Below are positions 1 to 9,749 of a stretch of DNA of 64,000 bases, in pieces. The DNA comes from Luteimonas fraxinea. Lineage in GTDB: Bacteria > Pseudomonadota > Gammaproteobacteria > Xanthomonadales > Xanthomonadaceae. The position numbers were made by a program, and so were the translations under genes. The stretch's first letter is position 1, and each line of letters starts with the position of its first letter. A model generated the notes under the pieces. It saw only the letters and a list, made by a program, of their open reading frames with translations, was not told the DNA's origin and made no database searches. Location of the stretch: assembly GCF_021233355.1 (NCBI RefSeq), contig NZ_CP089507.1, forward strand, positions 3,597,001 through 3,661,000. Direction: 5' to 3'.

Positions 1-853
1 TGTACCCGTTCGCACCGAACACGATGCCGGCGCCGATCGCGGTCCACATGTCGATGACTTCGCCGAACAGCAGCCAGCCGAACAGCACGACGATCGGCAA
101 CTGCACGAAGCTGATCGGTTGCAGCGCGGATACTTCGCCCAGGCGCAGCGCCCGCGTCCACAGCCATTGGCCCAACGTGCCGAGCACGCCGGTCGCGATC
201 AGCCACAGCCACACCGTCGGACTCGGCCAGACCCACTGGAACAGGGCCGGTATCAGCGACAGCGGCACCCACAGCAGGTAGGTGTAGAACACGATCGTGT
301 CCGGCGGATCCAGCTTCGAGAGCTGCTTCATCTGGATCGCGACCAGCGCGGCGAGCAGCGCACCGACCACCGGCACCAGCATCGCGGCGGTGAACGCCAC
401 GCCCGGTCGCAGGATCACCAGCACGCCGAGAAAACCGGCGGACACCGCCATCCAGCGCCGGACACGTACAATCTCGCCGAGCCAGATCACCGCTGCGATC
501 GTCGCGAACAGCGGCGCCGCATACGACAGCGAGATCGCCTGCGACAACGGCAGATGGCCGATCGCCCAGAACGCGCACAGCATCGAGCCGAGACCGACCA
601 CGGTGCGGATCACATAGCGGCCCAGATTGCGCGTGCGCGGCAGGCCGGCGCCGCTGCGCAGGATGATCGTCAGCAGGGCGAGCAGGCCGAAGAAGTTGCG
701 GAAGAACGCGACCTCGGTGGTCGGAACGGTCGCCGATGCGTAGCGGATCGCGATCGCCATCAGCGCGAAGGCCGAGGTGCTGCCGAGCATCAGCAACGCG
801 GCCTGCCCCTGCACGGTCGCGGGTCGCCAGCGGAGCAGGGCGCGCGCGCTCAC
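1..853 (-). CDS. EamA/DMT-family transporter, C-terminus cut by window edge
   Basis: Inner-membrane drug/metabolite transporter of the EamA (RhaT/RarD) type; substrate not predictable. About 284 residues are visible and the reading frame leaves the window at position 1. Hydrophobic helices alternate with short loops throughout, with the two-fold EamA pattern: SLSYAAPLFATIAAVIWLGE near the end of repeat 1 and LPIVVLFGWLLFGEVID in repeat 2. I start it at a GTG (853-851) that overlaps the murB stop (GTGA); this gives MSARALLRWRP before the first helix. It is the last visible gene of a tight minus-strand run with murB, pyrD and the DUF4190 gene, so it is probably co-transcribed with them. Family assignment is firm, function is not. 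Confidence 0.8.
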   Translation of the reverse strand, partial: MSARALLRWRPATVQGQAALLMLGSTSAFALMAIAIRYASATVPTTEVAFFRNFFGLLALLTIILRSGAGLPRTRNLGRYVIRTVVGLGSMLCAFWAIGHLPLSQAISLSYAAPLFATIAAVIWLGEIVRVRRWMAVSAGFLGVLVILRPGVAFTAAMLVPVVGALLAALVAIQMKQLSKLDPPDTIVFYTYLLWVPLSLIPALFQWVWPSPTVWLWLIATGVLGTLGQWLWTRALRLGEVSALQPISFVQLPIVVLFGWLLFGEVIDMWTAIGAGIVFGANGY

Positions 854-1881
854 CACGCCGCGCCGACGATTTTCGGTTCGGGTTCCAGCGCCACGCCGAA
901 GCGCATCTGCACCGAGGCCGCGATGCGTCGCGCCAGCCCCAGCAGTTCTGTGCCCTGTGCGTTGCCGTGATTGACCAGCACCAGCGCGTGGCCGGGCGCC
1001 ACACCGGCGTCGCCATCGCGATGGCCCTTCCAGCCGCAGCGATCGATCAGCCACGCGGCCGAAAGTTTGCGCAGGCCTTCGTCGACTGCGAACACCGGAA
1101 TGCCCGCATGCGCGGCGACCAGTGCGGCGGCCTGCGCGGCCGGCACGATCGGATTCTTGAAGAAGCTGCCGGCGTTGCCGATCACCGCAGGGTCCGGCAA
1201 CTTGCTGCGTCGGATGTCGATGACGGCCTCGGCGACGTCGAGCGGGCGCGGCGCGGTGATGCCGCGCGCGGCCAGTACATCGCGCAGGCCCGCGTAATCG
1301 AGCACCGGTTCGGCGAAGCGGTGCAGGGCGAACTCGACGGCGGTGACGATCCAGCGATCCGGCAGTTGCTTGAAGATGCTGTCGCGATAGCCGAAGCGAC
1401 AGGCATCGCGATCGAGCCGCACGAAGTTGCGCGTGTCCTGGTCGAAGGCCTCGACCGCGACCACATGCTCACCGACCTCGACGCCGTACGCGCCGATGTT
1501 CTGGATCGGCGCGGCGCCGACCGTGCCCGGAATCAGCGCCAGGTTCTCCATGCCGCCGAGCTCCTGCGCCAGCGTCCACAGCACGAAGCCGTGCCAGTCG
1601 GCGCCGGCAGCAGCGCGAACGACGACGCGCTCGCCATCGTCGGAGACCACGCTGCGTCGCGCATCGATGATCGCGAGCGCATCTATGGCATCGCCCGCGA
1701 ACAGCAGATTGCTGCCGCCGCCGATGACCAGCGGGCGCATATCGCCGTCGAGCGCGGCCAGCGCCTGCGGCACGGCCGCGGCATCGAGCACCTCGATCAG
1801 CCGGCGCGCATGCGCGGCCACGCCGAAGGTGTTGCGCGGGCCCAGATCGGCCGGCTGCAGCAGACGGAAGGAGTCGGACAT
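850..1881 (-). CDS. murB: UDP-N-acetylenolpyruvoylglucosamine reductase MurB
   Basis: Cytosolic FAD enzyme that reduces UDP-GlcNAc-enolpyruvate to UDP-MurNAc with NADPH, the second committed step of peptidoglycan precursor synthesis. The 343-aa length matches type I MurB of E. coli (about 342 aa). Visible signatures are NTFGV near the N-terminus, the FAD-binding VIGGGSNLLF, GTVGAAPIQNIGAYG, the catalytic-serine segment NAGSFFKNP, and the C-terminal glutamate in EPEPKIVG. The ATG at 1881 lies 8 nt downstream of the pyrD stop, and the 3' end overlaps the start of the EamA gene. A minus-strand operon with pyrD is likely. Confidence 0.97.
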   Translation of the reverse strand: MSDSFRLLQPADLGPRNTFGVAAHARRLIEVLDAAAVPQALAALDGDMRPLVIGGGSNLLFAGDAIDALAIIDARRSVVSDDGERVVVRAAAGADWHGFVLWTLAQELGGMENLALIPGTVGAAPIQNIGAYGVEVGEHVVAVEAFDQDTRNFVRLDRDACRFGYRDSIFKQLPDRWIVTAVEFALHRFAEPVLDYAGLRDVLAARGITAPRPLDVAEAVIDIRRSKLPDPAVIGNAGSFFKNPIVPAAQAAALVAAHAGIPVFAVDEGLRKLSAAWLIDRCGWKGHRDGDAGVAPGHALVLVNHGNAQGTELLGLARRIAASVQMRFGVALEPEPKIVGAAW

Positions 1882-1889
1882 TGCTGTGA

Positions 1890-2942
1890 TCAGAGGCTGG
1901 GCAGGTTGCCGCGGCTCGGGGCTTCGCGACGTCGGCGGATCGCTTCGACGCAGTCGCCGATCAGCGCCGGGCCGCGATAGATCAGACCCGAATACACCTG
2001 CACCAGCGCCGCACCGGCGGCCATCTTCTTGACCGCATCGGCGCCCGACAGGATACCGCCCACGCCGACCAGCGGAATCTCGCTGGCGAGGCGCGTGCGC
2101 ATCATCCGCAGCACGGTGGTCGCCTTGTTCATCAGCGGCTCGCCGGACAGCCCGCCGGCCTCGTCGGCGCGGCGGTCGTCCTGCACGCTGATGCGCGAGA
2201 TCGTGGTGTTGGTGGCGATGACGCCGTCGACATGCAGATCCGACAGCACCCGGGCCGCGGCCTCGATGTCGTCGTCGCTCAGATCGGGCGCCACCTTGAC
2301 CAGCAGCGGCACGCGCTTGCCGTGTTGCGAGGCCAGGCGCTCCTGCGCGTCGCGCAGTGTGCCGATCAGCCGGCGCAGTGCCTGCTCTTCCTGCAGTTCG
2401 CGCAGGCCGGCCGTGTTGGGCGAGGAGATATTGACGGTGATGTAGTCCGCCAGCGGATACACACGCTCGAGGCAGAACAGATAGTCGTCGGCCGCCGATT
2501 CGTTCGGCGTGTCCTTGTTCTTGCCGATGTTGATGCCGAGGATGCCGGCGCGCTTCGCGCGGTTCACGTTGGCGACCAGCGCATCGACGCCCTGGTTGTT
2601 GAACCCCAGACGGTTGATCAGCGCGCGGTGGCGCGGCAACCGGAACATGCGCGGTTTCGGATTGCCGTCCTGCGGCTTCGGCGTGATCGTGCCGATTTCG
2701 ACGAAACCGAAACCCAGCGCGAACAGTGCATCGATGTGATCGCCGTTCTTGTCGAGCCCGGCGGCGAGACCGACCGGATTCGGGAACTGCAGACCGAAGG
2801 CTTCGGTGGGCAGCGGTTGCGGCGGTGTCGCGATCAGCGACGACAGGCCCACGCGATGCAGCGCGTCCATCGCCGTCAGGGTGAGCCCGTGCGCGCGCTC
2901 GGGGTCGAGCCGGAACAGCAGCGGACGGGCGCTTGCGTACAT
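1890..2942 (-). CDS. pyrD: Dihydroorotate dehydrogenase (quinone), class 2
   Basis: FMN enzyme of pyrimidine synthesis that oxidises dihydroorotate to orotate and passes electrons to membrane quinones. At 350 aa it has the class 2 length and an N-terminal amphipathic/helical extension for membrane association. Motifs: [16 protein letters not shown] (FMN/substrate loop), [11 protein letters not shown] containing the catalytic serine of class 2 enzymes, and the phosphate-binding [11 protein letters not shown] followed by [13 protein letters not shown]. The ATG overlaps the stop of the upstream DUF4190 gene (ATGA), so translation is probably coupled. Confidence 0.97.
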   Translation of the reverse strand: MYASARPLLFRLDPERAHGLTLTAMDALHRVGLSSLIATPPQPLPTEAFGLQFPNPVGLAAGLDKNGDHIDALFALGFGFVEIGTITPKPQDGNPKPRMFRLPRHRALINRLGFNNQGVDALVANVNRAKRAGILGINIGKNKDTPNESAADDYLFCLERVYPLADYITVNISSPNTAGLRELQEEQALRRLIGTLRDAQERLASQHGKRVPLLVKVAPDLSDDDIEAAARVLSDLHVDGVIATNTTISRISVQDDRRADEAGGLSGEPLMNKATTVLRMMRTRLASEIPLVGVGGILSGADAVKKMAAGAALVQVYSGLIYRGPALIGDCVEAIRRRREAPSRGNLPSL

Positions 2943-3232
2943 CAGGACGCCGCCGCGATGAAGGCCAGCAGGCCGCCGAAGAACAGGAAGATGAAAAGGA
3001 ACCCGACGACCGCCATCGCGACCATCAGATAACCGAGCACCAGACCCGCGACCGCGAGGCCATCGCCTTCGAGCGCTTCCGGGCGACGGCGGATTTCGCC
3101 GCGGGCCAGATGCCCGGTGACGATCGCCACGACGCTGCCGATGACCGGCAGCAGCGACCAGCCGAGCAGGCCCGCAACGAGACTGACGATCGCCATCGCA
3201 CTGGTCTGGCGGAAGGCGACGGGAGCATTCAT
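2942..3232 (-). CDS. DUF4190-type small membrane protein
   Basis: A 96-aa protein with two hydrophobic hairpins (about residues 13-40 and 62-95) separated by a polar loop containing [19 protein letters not shown]. This loop is the hallmark of DUF4190 domain proteins, which are inner-membrane proteins of unknown role. Its stop overlaps the pyrD start codon, so it is the first gene of the pyrD-murB-EamA run. No catalytic residues are evident. Confidence 0.75.
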   Translation of the reverse strand: MNAPVAFRQTSAMAIVSLVAGLLGWSLLPVIGSVVAIVTGHLARGEIRRRPEALEGDGLAVAGLVLGYLMVAMAVVGFLFIFLFFGGLLAFIAAAS

Positions 3233-3395
3233 GCGTGTGGACCTCGTACCGGATCGGACACAGGCGAAGCAGACACGCGGTTGCGCGTCGCGGCGGGCAT
3301 GCAGGCCGGAATTCGCGGCGCCATCGGCGGCGGTCCAGGGAAAGCGGGGGAAGACACGATTATTCAGACACTAGGGCGTCGCGCGCAAGCACACA

Positions 3396-3422
3396 GGCGC
3401 CGCGGATCGAATCCGCGACGCC
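3396..3422 (-). terminator. Hairpin downstream of the aldehyde dehydrogenase gene
   Basis: A 12-bp stem (one G-U pair when transcribed leftwards) with a 3-nt loop lies 11 nt beyond the stop of the minus-strand aldehyde dehydrogenase. It has no U-tract, so it may be a weak or Rho-assisted terminator or an mRNA-end stabiliser. Confidence 0.4.
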
Positions 3423-3433
3423 CGTGATCGACC

Positions 3434-4969
3434 TCAGAGGTCGAACTTGATGCCCTGGGCGAGCGGCATGGAGTCGGAGTAGTTGATCGTGTTGGTCTGG
3501 CGGCGCATATAGGCGCGCCACGCGTCCGAACCCGATTCGCGACCACCGCCGGTTTCCTTCTCGCCACCGAAGGCGCCGCCGATTTCCGCGCCGCTGGTGC
3601 CGATGTTGACGTTGGCGATGCCGCAATCCGAACCCCAGGCGGCGAGGAACTGCTCGGACGCGCGCAGGTCGGTGGTGAACAGCGACGACGACAGGCCCTG
3701 TGGCACGTCGTTCTGCAGGTCGATCGCTTCTTCCAGATCGCTGTACTTCATCACGTAGAGGATCGGGGCGAAGGTTTCGGTCTGCACAACCTCGGCATCG
3801 TTGGTCAGACCGCTGATCAGCGCCGGCAGCACGAAATTGCCCTTGCGGTCGTCCAGCGCGCGGCCGCCGCTCTCGATCGTGCCGCCGCTGGCCTTGGCCT
3901 TGGCGACCGCATCGAGATACGCCTGCACACCATCACGGCTGTTGAGCGGGCCCATCAGGTTGGCGGCGTCGGTCGGATCGCCGATCTTCTTCTCGACCTG
4001 GCCGTAGGCGGTCTTCAGCTTGGTCAGCACGTCGTCATAGATCGACTCATGCACGAACAGGCGGCGCGTCGTCGTGCAGCGCTGGCCGGCCGTGCCGACG
4101 GCGCCGAACACGATCGCCGGGATCGCCAGCTTCAGGTCGGCGGTCGGGTCGACGATGATCGCGTTGTTGCCGCCCAGTTCCAGCAGCGAGCGACCCATGC
4201 GCTTGGCGACGCGCTCACCGACCTGGCGGCCGATCTTGGTCGAACCGGTGAAGCTGACCAGCGCGACGCGCTTGTCGTCGACGAAGGCCTGCGCGAGATC
4301 GCTGCCGGCATCGTTGAACAGGAAGAAGATGTCCGGGAAGCCGGCCTTGTTCAGCGCCTCGTTGCAGATCTTCATCGACGCGATGGCGGAGAGCGGCGTC
4401 TTCGGCGACGGCTTCCAGATCGAGATGTTGCCGCAGACCGCCGCGACCAGCGCATTCCAGGCCCACACCGCGACCGGGAAGTTGAACGCGCTGATGATGC
4501 CGACCACGCCCATCGGGTGCCACTGCTCGTACATGCGGTGGCCGGGACGCTCGGAGTGCATCGTCAGGCCGTAGAGCTGGCGCGACAGGCCGACGGCGAA
4601 TTCGCCGATGTCGATCATTTCCTGGACTTCGCCGTCGCCTTCCGGCTTCGACTTGCCCATTTCCAGCGCGACCAGCGAACCCAACGCGTCCTTGTGCGTG
4701 CGCAGTGCGTCGGCGCACAGGCGCACGGCTTCGCCGCGGCGCGGGGCGGGGGTCTTGCGCCAGATCTTGAACGCCGCCTGGGCGCGCTCGACGATCAGGT
4801 CATAGTCGGCCTGCGAGCTGGCCTGCACGCGGGCGAGTACTTCGCCATCGGTCGGGTTGACGGGTTCGATGACACCGGCATCGCGGGTCTTCGACCACTC
4901 GCCGTTGCCCAGATAGGTGCCCGATTCGGTGCCGGACAGGCCGAGCGCGGTGAGGACGGAATGGGTCAT
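3434..4969 (-). CDS. amaB: Aldehyde dehydrogenase, ALDH7/AmaB type
   Basis: NAD(P)-dependent aldehyde dehydrogenase of the ALDH7 branch. Bacterial AmaB oxidises piperideine-6-carboxylate/2-aminoadipate semialdehyde in lysine catabolism, and ALDH7 enzymes also act on betaine aldehyde and lipid aldehydes. The protein is 511 aa. Catalytic elements seen: the glutamate in LLELGGNNA, the nucleophile cysteine in [28 protein letters not shown] (cofactor/substrate tunnel) and FTGSTKIGR (Rossmann loop). The C-terminal [20 protein letters not shown] is typical of ALDH7. It stands alone, with a tRNA upstream. The exact substrate is inferred from family only. Confidence 0.88.
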   Translation of the reverse strand: MTHSVLTALGLSGTESGTYLGNGEWSKTRDAGVIEPVNPTDGEVLARVQASSQADYDLIVERAQAAFKIWRKTPAPRRGEAVRLCADALRTHKDALGSLVALEMGKSKPEGDGEVQEMIDIGEFAVGLSRQLYGLTMHSERPGHRMYEQWHPMGVVGIISAFNFPVAVWAWNALVAAVCGNISIWKPSPKTPLSAIASMKICNEALNKAGFPDIFFLFNDAGSDLAQAFVDDKRVALVSFTGSTKIGRQVGERVAKRMGRSLLELGGNNAIIVDPTADLKLAIPAIVFGAVGTAGQRCTTTRRLFVHESIYDDVLTKLKTAYGQVEKKIGDPTDAANLMGPLNSRDGVQAYLDAVAKAKASGGTIESGGRALDDRKGNFVLPALISGLTNDAEVVQTETFAPILYVMKYSDLEEAIDLQNDVPQGLSSSLFTTDLRASEQFLAAWGSDCGIANVNIGTSGAEIGGAFGGEKETGGGRESGSDAWRAYMRRQTNTINYSDSMPLAQGIKFDL

Positions 4970-5071
4970 GGACAGAACTCCTTGTGAGCGGACGCCGCCG
5001 ATGTGGCCATCGACGGACGTACGGTGGGAAGCGGCGCGACGCGGCGCAAGGCCGGCGGGGGAAGTCGCGGT

Positions 5072-5148
5072 TGGTGACCCCGGCCCGATTCGAACGGGCG
5101 ACCTTCCCCTTAGGAGGGGGACGCTCTATCCAGCTGAGCTACGGGGCC
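5072..5148 (-). tRNA. tRNA-Arg (anticodon CCT)
   Basis: The minus strand folds into a 77-nt cloverleaf. The acceptor stem is GGCCCCG paired with CGGGGTC, the D-arm is AGCTCAGCTGGATAGAGC, the anticodon stem TCCCC/GGGGA encloses loop CTCCTAA (anticodon CCT), and the T-arm has loop TTCGAAT. The 3' CCA is encoded in the DNA (complement of 5072-5074). It decodes AGG, a rare codon in this GC-rich genome. Confidence 0.96.
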
Positions 5149-5223
5149 GTGAAGCCGTACAGGATACCGGACTGCCCTAGCGCCACGAAACCGCGGCGCC
5201 GGCCGGGACAGCGACGGCGAGCG

Positions 5224-7062
5224 TCAGCAGGGGCCGGTGGCCAGTTCCACGCAGTCGCGGCCGTTGGCCTTGGCGGCGTACAGCGCACGGTCCGCGCTGC
5301 CGAGGGCATCGTCGACGCCGATCGCCGATGCCGGATCGACCACGTGCACACCGAGGCTCGCGGTGACCCGGATACGCATATCCCCACTGGCGAAGGGCTC
5401 ATCGCCGAGCGCATGACGGATCGCTTCGGCGATGGCGCCGGCGGCGGCCAGATCGCAGCCGGGAATCGCAGCCACGAATTCCTCGCCGCCGAAGCGGGCG
5501 AGCAGGGCGTCGTGCGGGCGCAGGATGCGGCCGATGCGACGCGCGGACCAGCGCAGGCAGTCGTCGCCGGCGAGATGGCCGTGGCGGTCGTTGATCGACT
5601 TGAAGTGATCGAGGTCGATCATCAGCACCGCGAGCGGCGTGCCGGTCTGTTTCGCCTGCTGGGCGAGATCGCGGAAGGCCTCGTGGAACCAGGTGCGGTT
5701 GTAGAGCCCGGTCAGGCCGTCGCGCCGGCTCGAATCGCGCAGTCGCGCGTGTGCCTCTTCCAGCTGCAGCAGGGTGCTGCGCACTTCCTGGGTGCGCTGG
5801 GCGACCTTGCGTTCGAGTTTCTGGTTGGCCTCGGCGGTAATGCGCAGGTTCTCGTGGCGCAGCGCCGCGTAGCGATGGCCCAGCGCGATCGACAGCAGCA
5901 GCATCTCCAGCGCAGAACCGATCTGCACGCCGTACTCGGTGGCGAAATTCTTCGGCAGCAGGCCGAACGCCAGCAGGGTGAACACCGCGGTGCCGAGCAG
6001 GAACATCGACCACGCGAGCAGCAGCAACCACGCCGGCGCATAGCCGCGACGCAGCACGACGATCGTCGCGATGACGATGCCGACCACGCCCAGCAGCACC
6101 GCGCGCGAGGCGACGGGCGTCGAGATGCGCAGCGGCAGCCAGATCGAGGCGATGCCGAACAGCACGAAGAACGCCATCAGCGCGAGCAGCAGCACGTTGC
6201 CACGTGGCCAGCGCCGCGGCAGTTCGAGGAAGGTGCGTGAGAACTGCAGCATCGCGATCAGGGCCAGGCAGATCGAGATCGGCACCATGTGGTCCGCCAT
6301 CCACGACGAGCCTGGCCACAGGTATTCGAAGCCCAGGCCGTTGAGCGTGAACAGCACCAGGCCGAATGCGGTGACGTGGCACAGATACCAGAAGTAACTT
6401 GCGTCGCGCAGCGACAGCCACAGCACCAGGTTGTAGAAGAACAGCGCCAGCATGATCCCGTAGTACAGGCCGATCGCCAGTTGCGCGTCGCGCGAGACTT
6501 CGGTGAACGCCTTCGGCGTGTAGAGCTGCAACGGCACCTGCATCGAACTCTGGCTGCGCACGCGCACCAGCAGATCGACCGGCTCGCCCAGCGGCAGTTC
6601 GAAGCTGAAATTCGGGTGCCGGTAACGCACGCTGCGCGAGGCGAACGGGCGGTGGTCGCCGCCGGCGAAGTGCAGCACGCGACCGTCGGCATACCGCACA
6701 TGCAGATCGACTTCGTCGCTGAGCGGATACTCCTGGACCAGCATCCAGCGCGGTTCGTGCGGCTCGTGGTTGACCACGCGCGCATGGAACCAGAACGTGC
6801 CGCGCTGGAACCCGAATGCATCGGCGCCACCGGGCAGCGGGGCCATGCCGTCCGCGTCGACGCGGCGCCAGGCGGCGGCGAGATCGTCGACGTCTTCGCG
6901 GTCGTGGTAGTGGCCGAGCTGCGGCGCCAGCACGAAACGCTCGGTGCCGGGCTCGAGTACGACGTCCGCGCGTTCCAGCGCCGGTGCCAGCAGCGGACAG
7001 CACAGACACGCCAGCAGCAGCCAGCATCGCCACGCCTGCACTGTCCTGCCGATCAGCGTCAT
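5224..7062 (-). CDS. 7TM-DISM sensor diguanylate cyclase
   Basis: Predicted membrane sensor that makes cyclic-di-GMP. Order over 612 aa: signal/anchor (LLLACLCCPLLAPAL), a periplasmic 7TMR-DISM extracellular domain (about residues 30-180, with FWFHARVVNHEP), seven transmembrane helices (about 190-400), a short coiled coil (ANQKLERKVAQRTQEV), and a C-terminal GGDEF domain with active-site RFGGEEF. An RPHD tetrapeptide precedes it, but with six rather than the usual five residues to GGEEF, so feedback inhibition is uncertain. I prefer the ATG at 7062 (upstream GGGGGCGAAGGG). A longer frame to 7209 would run into the divergent phosphoesterase gene. Confidence 0.88.
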   Translation of the reverse strand: MTLIGRTVQAWRCWLLLACLCCPLLAPALERADVVLEPGTERFVLAPQLGHYHDREDVDDLAAAWRRVDADGMAPLPGGADAFGFQRGTFWFHARVVNHEPHEPRWMLVQEYPLSDEVDLHVRYADGRVLHFAGGDHRPFASRSVRYRHPNFSFELPLGEPVDLLVRVRSQSSMQVPLQLYTPKAFTEVSRDAQLAIGLYYGIMLALFFYNLVLWLSLRDASYFWYLCHVTAFGLVLFTLNGLGFEYLWPGSSWMADHMVPISICLALIAMLQFSRTFLELPRRWPRGNVLLLALMAFFVLFGIASIWLPLRISTPVASRAVLLGVVGIVIATIVVLRRGYAPAWLLLLAWSMFLLGTAVFTLLAFGLLPKNFATEYGVQIGSALEMLLLSIALGHRYAALRHENLRITAEANQKLERKVAQRTQEVRSTLLQLEEAHARLRDSSRRDGLTGLYNRTWFHEAFRDLAQQAKQTGTPLAVLMIDLDHFKSINDRHGHLAGDDCLRWSARRIGRILRPHDALLARFGGEEFVAAIPGCDLAAAGAIAEAIRHALGDEPFASGDMRIRVTASLGVHVVDPASAIGVDDALGSADRALYAAKANGRDCVELATGPC

Positions 7063-7198
7063 CCCTTCGCCCCCGTGTTCCATGCATCTCCGCATCGGCC
7101 GCATCCATGGCCTCCGAACGCGGGAAGCGTAGACCAGCGGCCGGCCGAAAGCATCCGGCGGCATAATCCGGCGATTCCCTGCAACACAGGTGCTGCCG

Positions 7199-8761
7199 AT
7201 GTCGCCCATTCACCGTCGCCCGTTGCTGCCGGTCGCGCTCGTATCCCTGATCCTGTCGGCGGGCGCCGCGTCCGCCTGCGATGCGGGGCGCGTGGTCGGC
7301 ACGCAGGTCGATGGCGCCAGCGCAGGCATTGCGGGCGTCCGTGTGTCGGATGGCCGCCGCATCGTCGAAACCGGTGCGGATGGACGGTTCGAGGGTCTCT
7401 CCGGTCGCGATGCGCCGGTGTTCGTGATCAAGCCTGCTGGCTGGACGCTGCCGCGCGAGGGCGCGAATCCCGCGTTCTGGCGCGCGGCCGGCAGCCGTGG
7501 CGATGCCTGCACGTTCACGCTGCAGGCGGGGGAAGCGGCAGGCACGCTCGATGTCGCGGTGTTCGCCGATCCGCAGACCGGCACCGCAGACGAGGTGGGC
7601 TACTACGACCGCGCCGTGGTCGAGGCTGCGCGCGCCGTCGGCCCGTTCGGGCTGGGCCTGATGCTCGGCGACGTCACCAATGACGAACCCGCGCTATATC
7701 CGCTGATCGATCGTGCGACCGCGCGCCTCGACACGCCGTGGCTGCATGCGCCGGGCAATCACGATCTGGATTTCGACGCGACGGACGATGCGGGTTCGAC
7801 AGCCTCGTTCCGCGCCGCGTACGGCCCGGAGACCTACGCCTGGGAAACGCCGCAGGCGAACGTGCTCGTGCTCGACAACGTGATCTACCAGCCGGGCGCG
7901 CGTCCGGCCTACGTCGGCGGTCTGCGCGAAGACCAGTTCGCATTCGTCGAGGCGTATCTTGCCGCGGTGCCGGTCGATCGCCTGCTGGTGGTCGCCGCGC
8001 ATGTGCCGTGGTTCGACACCGCATCCGCCGGCGCACCCGAGACGATGCGCAGCGCGGATCGCGCGCGGCTGTTCGCGGCGCTGCAACGGCATCCGCGCGT
8101 ACTGCTGCTCACCGGTCATCGTCACACCCAGCAGCATGTGTGGCACGACGCGGCAACCGGCTGGCACGGCGAGAGGCCGCTGCACGAATACAACGTCGGC
8201 GCGGTCAGCGGCGCGTTTTGGAGCGGCGCCCCCGATGCCGACGGAGTTCCCGACGCGACCATGGCCGACGGCACGCCGAACGGCTTTGCGACACTGCACA
8301 TCGAAGCCGATGGCGCCTATCGCCTCGCCTGGCATCCGGCGCGCACGTCCGACGATCCGGCGACCACGCAGGCGATGGGCCTGCATGCGCCGCGCGTACT
8401 GCGGCAGGGCGCGTATCCGGCCTGGGGCGTCTACGCCAACGTCTACATGGGCCAGGCCGACACGCGCGTCGAGTTCCGCGTCGGCGATGGCGCGTGGGTG
8501 CCGATGCGTCGTGTCGAGCGCGCCGATCCGCGCCTGCTGCTGGAGAACGCACGCGACGATCTCGCCGATGCGCTGCGCGGCCTGGACCGTTCGCCCGAAG
8601 CGACGCCGTCGATGCATCTGTGGCGTGGCGCGCTGCCGACCGATCGCGCGGTCGGCGAACACGTCGTCGAAGTGCGCGTGTTCGACGCCTGGCAGGGCGA
8701 ACAGCGTGCGCGCACCACGTATCGCCTCGACCGTTTCGAAAGCGCTGGTTCCAGACCATGA
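7199..8761 (+). CDS. Secreted calcineurin-like metallophosphoesterase
   Basis: Predicted exported two-metal phosphoesterase, about 520 aa. A signal peptide (LPVALVSLILSAGAASA) is followed by an N-terminal beta/Ig-like region. The catalytic domain carries FADPQTG (D-x-Q in place of the usual D-x-H), GDVTND, GNHDL, AAHVPWF and GHRHTQQ. A C-terminal beta domain follows (TRVEFRVGDGAWVPM). This N- and C-flanked layout is known for periplasmic metallophosphatases of unknown substrate. ATG 7199 has AGG 8 nt upstream; an in-frame GTG at 7190 is the alternative. Its stop overlaps the next start (ATGA). Confidence 0.85.
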   Translation: MSPIHRRPLLPVALVSLILSAGAASACDAGRVVGTQVDGASAGIAGVRVSDGRRIVETGADGRFEGLSGRDAPVFVIKPAGWTLPREGANPAFWRAAGSRGDACTFTLQAGEAAGTLDVAVFADPQTGTADEVGYYDRAVVEAARAVGPFGLGLMLGDVTNDEPALYPLIDRATARLDTPWLHAPGNHDLDFDATDDAGSTASFRAAYGPETYAWETPQANVLVLDNVIYQPGARPAYVGGLREDQFAFVEAYLAAVPVDRLLVVAAHVPWFDTASAGAPETMRSADRARLFAALQRHPRVLLLTGHRHTQQHVWHDAATGWHGERPLHEYNVGAVSGAFWSGAPDADGVPDATMADGTPNGFATLHIEADGAYRLAWHPARTSDDPATTQAMGLHAPRVLRQGAYPAWGVYANVYMGQADTRVEFRVGDGAWVPMRRVERADPRLLLENARDDLADALRGLDRSPEATPSMHLWRGALPTDRAVGEHVVEVRVFDAWQGEQRARTTYRLDRFESAGSRP

Positions 8762-9342
8762 GTGCGGCACCGCCCGACGGTCTGCCGGTGCAGGCATTTG
8801 CCGACGAGGCGGCGTGGGAAGCGTGGTTGCTCGCGCACGCGGATGCCGCGGGGGTGTGGTTGAAGATCGCCAAGCAGGGCAATGCGACGCCGTCGCTGAC
8901 TTATGCGCAGGCGCTCGATGTCGCGTTGTGCCACGGCTGGATCGACGGCCAGAAACGCGGCTTCGACGACACGTGGTTCCTGCAGCGCTTCACGCCGCGC
9001 CGCGCACGCAGTCTCTGGTCTGAGCGCAACGTCGCGCATGTCGGACGTCTGCACGCGGCCGGGCGCATCGGCCCGGCCGGGCAACGCGAAATCGATGCGG
9101 CGAAGGCGGATGGTCGCTGGGACGCCGCTTATGCCGGCGCAGCGTCGATGGCGGCACCGGACGAACTACAGGCAGCGCTCGCGGCGACGCCCGGCGCGCA
9201 GGCCGCATTCGACGCCCTCGACCGGACCAATCGCTATGCGGTGTGCTTCCGGGTCGCGACGTTGAAGACTGCGGCCGGACGCGTGCGCCGGGCGCAGGCA
9301 CTGGCGGACATGCTCGCGCGTGGCGAGCGTCTGCACGGCTGA
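8758..9342 (+). CDS. YdeI/OmdA-family protein
   Basis: A 194-aa protein of the YdeI (OmpD-associated) family, a bacteriocin-protection-like family without a proven reaction. Typical features: W-aromatic N-terminal helix EAAWEAWLLAHADAAGVWLK, LTYAQALDVALCHGWIDGQ, the RFTPRRARSLWSERN block, and the C-terminal helix RTNRYAVCFRVATLKTAAGR. ATG 8758 overlaps the TGA of the phosphoesterase, so the two are probably translated together. No signal peptide. Confidence 0.82.
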   Translation: MSAAPPDGLPVQAFADEAAWEAWLLAHADAAGVWLKIAKQGNATPSLTYAQALDVALCHGWIDGQKRGFDDTWFLQRFTPRRARSLWSERNVAHVGRLHAAGRIGPAGQREIDAAKADGRWDAAYAGAASMAAPDELQAALAATPGAQAAFDALDRTNRYAVCFRVATLKTAAGRVRRAQALADMLARGERLHG

Positions 9343-9749
9343 TCCGCCGGATCGCAAGCAGCGAAAAAAAAAGTCGCCTTGAGGGGTTTTTCACGTCGCG
9401 ACGCGGCGGCCCAGCGAGTGGCTGCCATGGATGGCAGCCACAAAAAAACCGCACTTGGCGGGTTCTTCGGAGATGACCGGCTGGCGCGCGAAGGCTGGCG
9501 GGCGGGTCGTGCGCGTCGCTTGCTGGCGATGGCTGGCGTGCGGCGCGGTGCGATTCTATCGACGCACCGCAGGGTCATGACGAAACGAGAATCACTCTCG
9601 GCAGGGCGGTTCTTCGCGGATTGATTCGGACGTCAGCGCGCGCTTGCCCGTGGTGGCGCGTTGCCGGGGCAGTCCCATCTCGCGCCAGCGCATTCCTACC
9701 GGCAGAAATTGCGCTTGAAGTCGGCTCTGCATGGCTCTGGTACTTTTGC
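9343..9749. other. Intergenic region with A-tracts and one perfect palindrome
   Basis: No credible gene. It holds a run of nine A at 9364-9372, a perfect 9-bp-stem hairpin at 9418-9441 directly followed by seven A, and a loose GC-rich hairpin ending in GGGTTCTT near 9449-9466. It lies between convergent genes, so some of these may end transcription of YdeI (plus) or the C13 peptidase (minus), but none is a clean intrinsic terminator. Confidence 0.4.

Noticed and set aside
9418-9441. Hairpin plus A-run as an intrinsic terminator
   Set aside because: The T-run would precede the hairpin on the minus strand and A follows it on the plus strand, so it fits neither direction.
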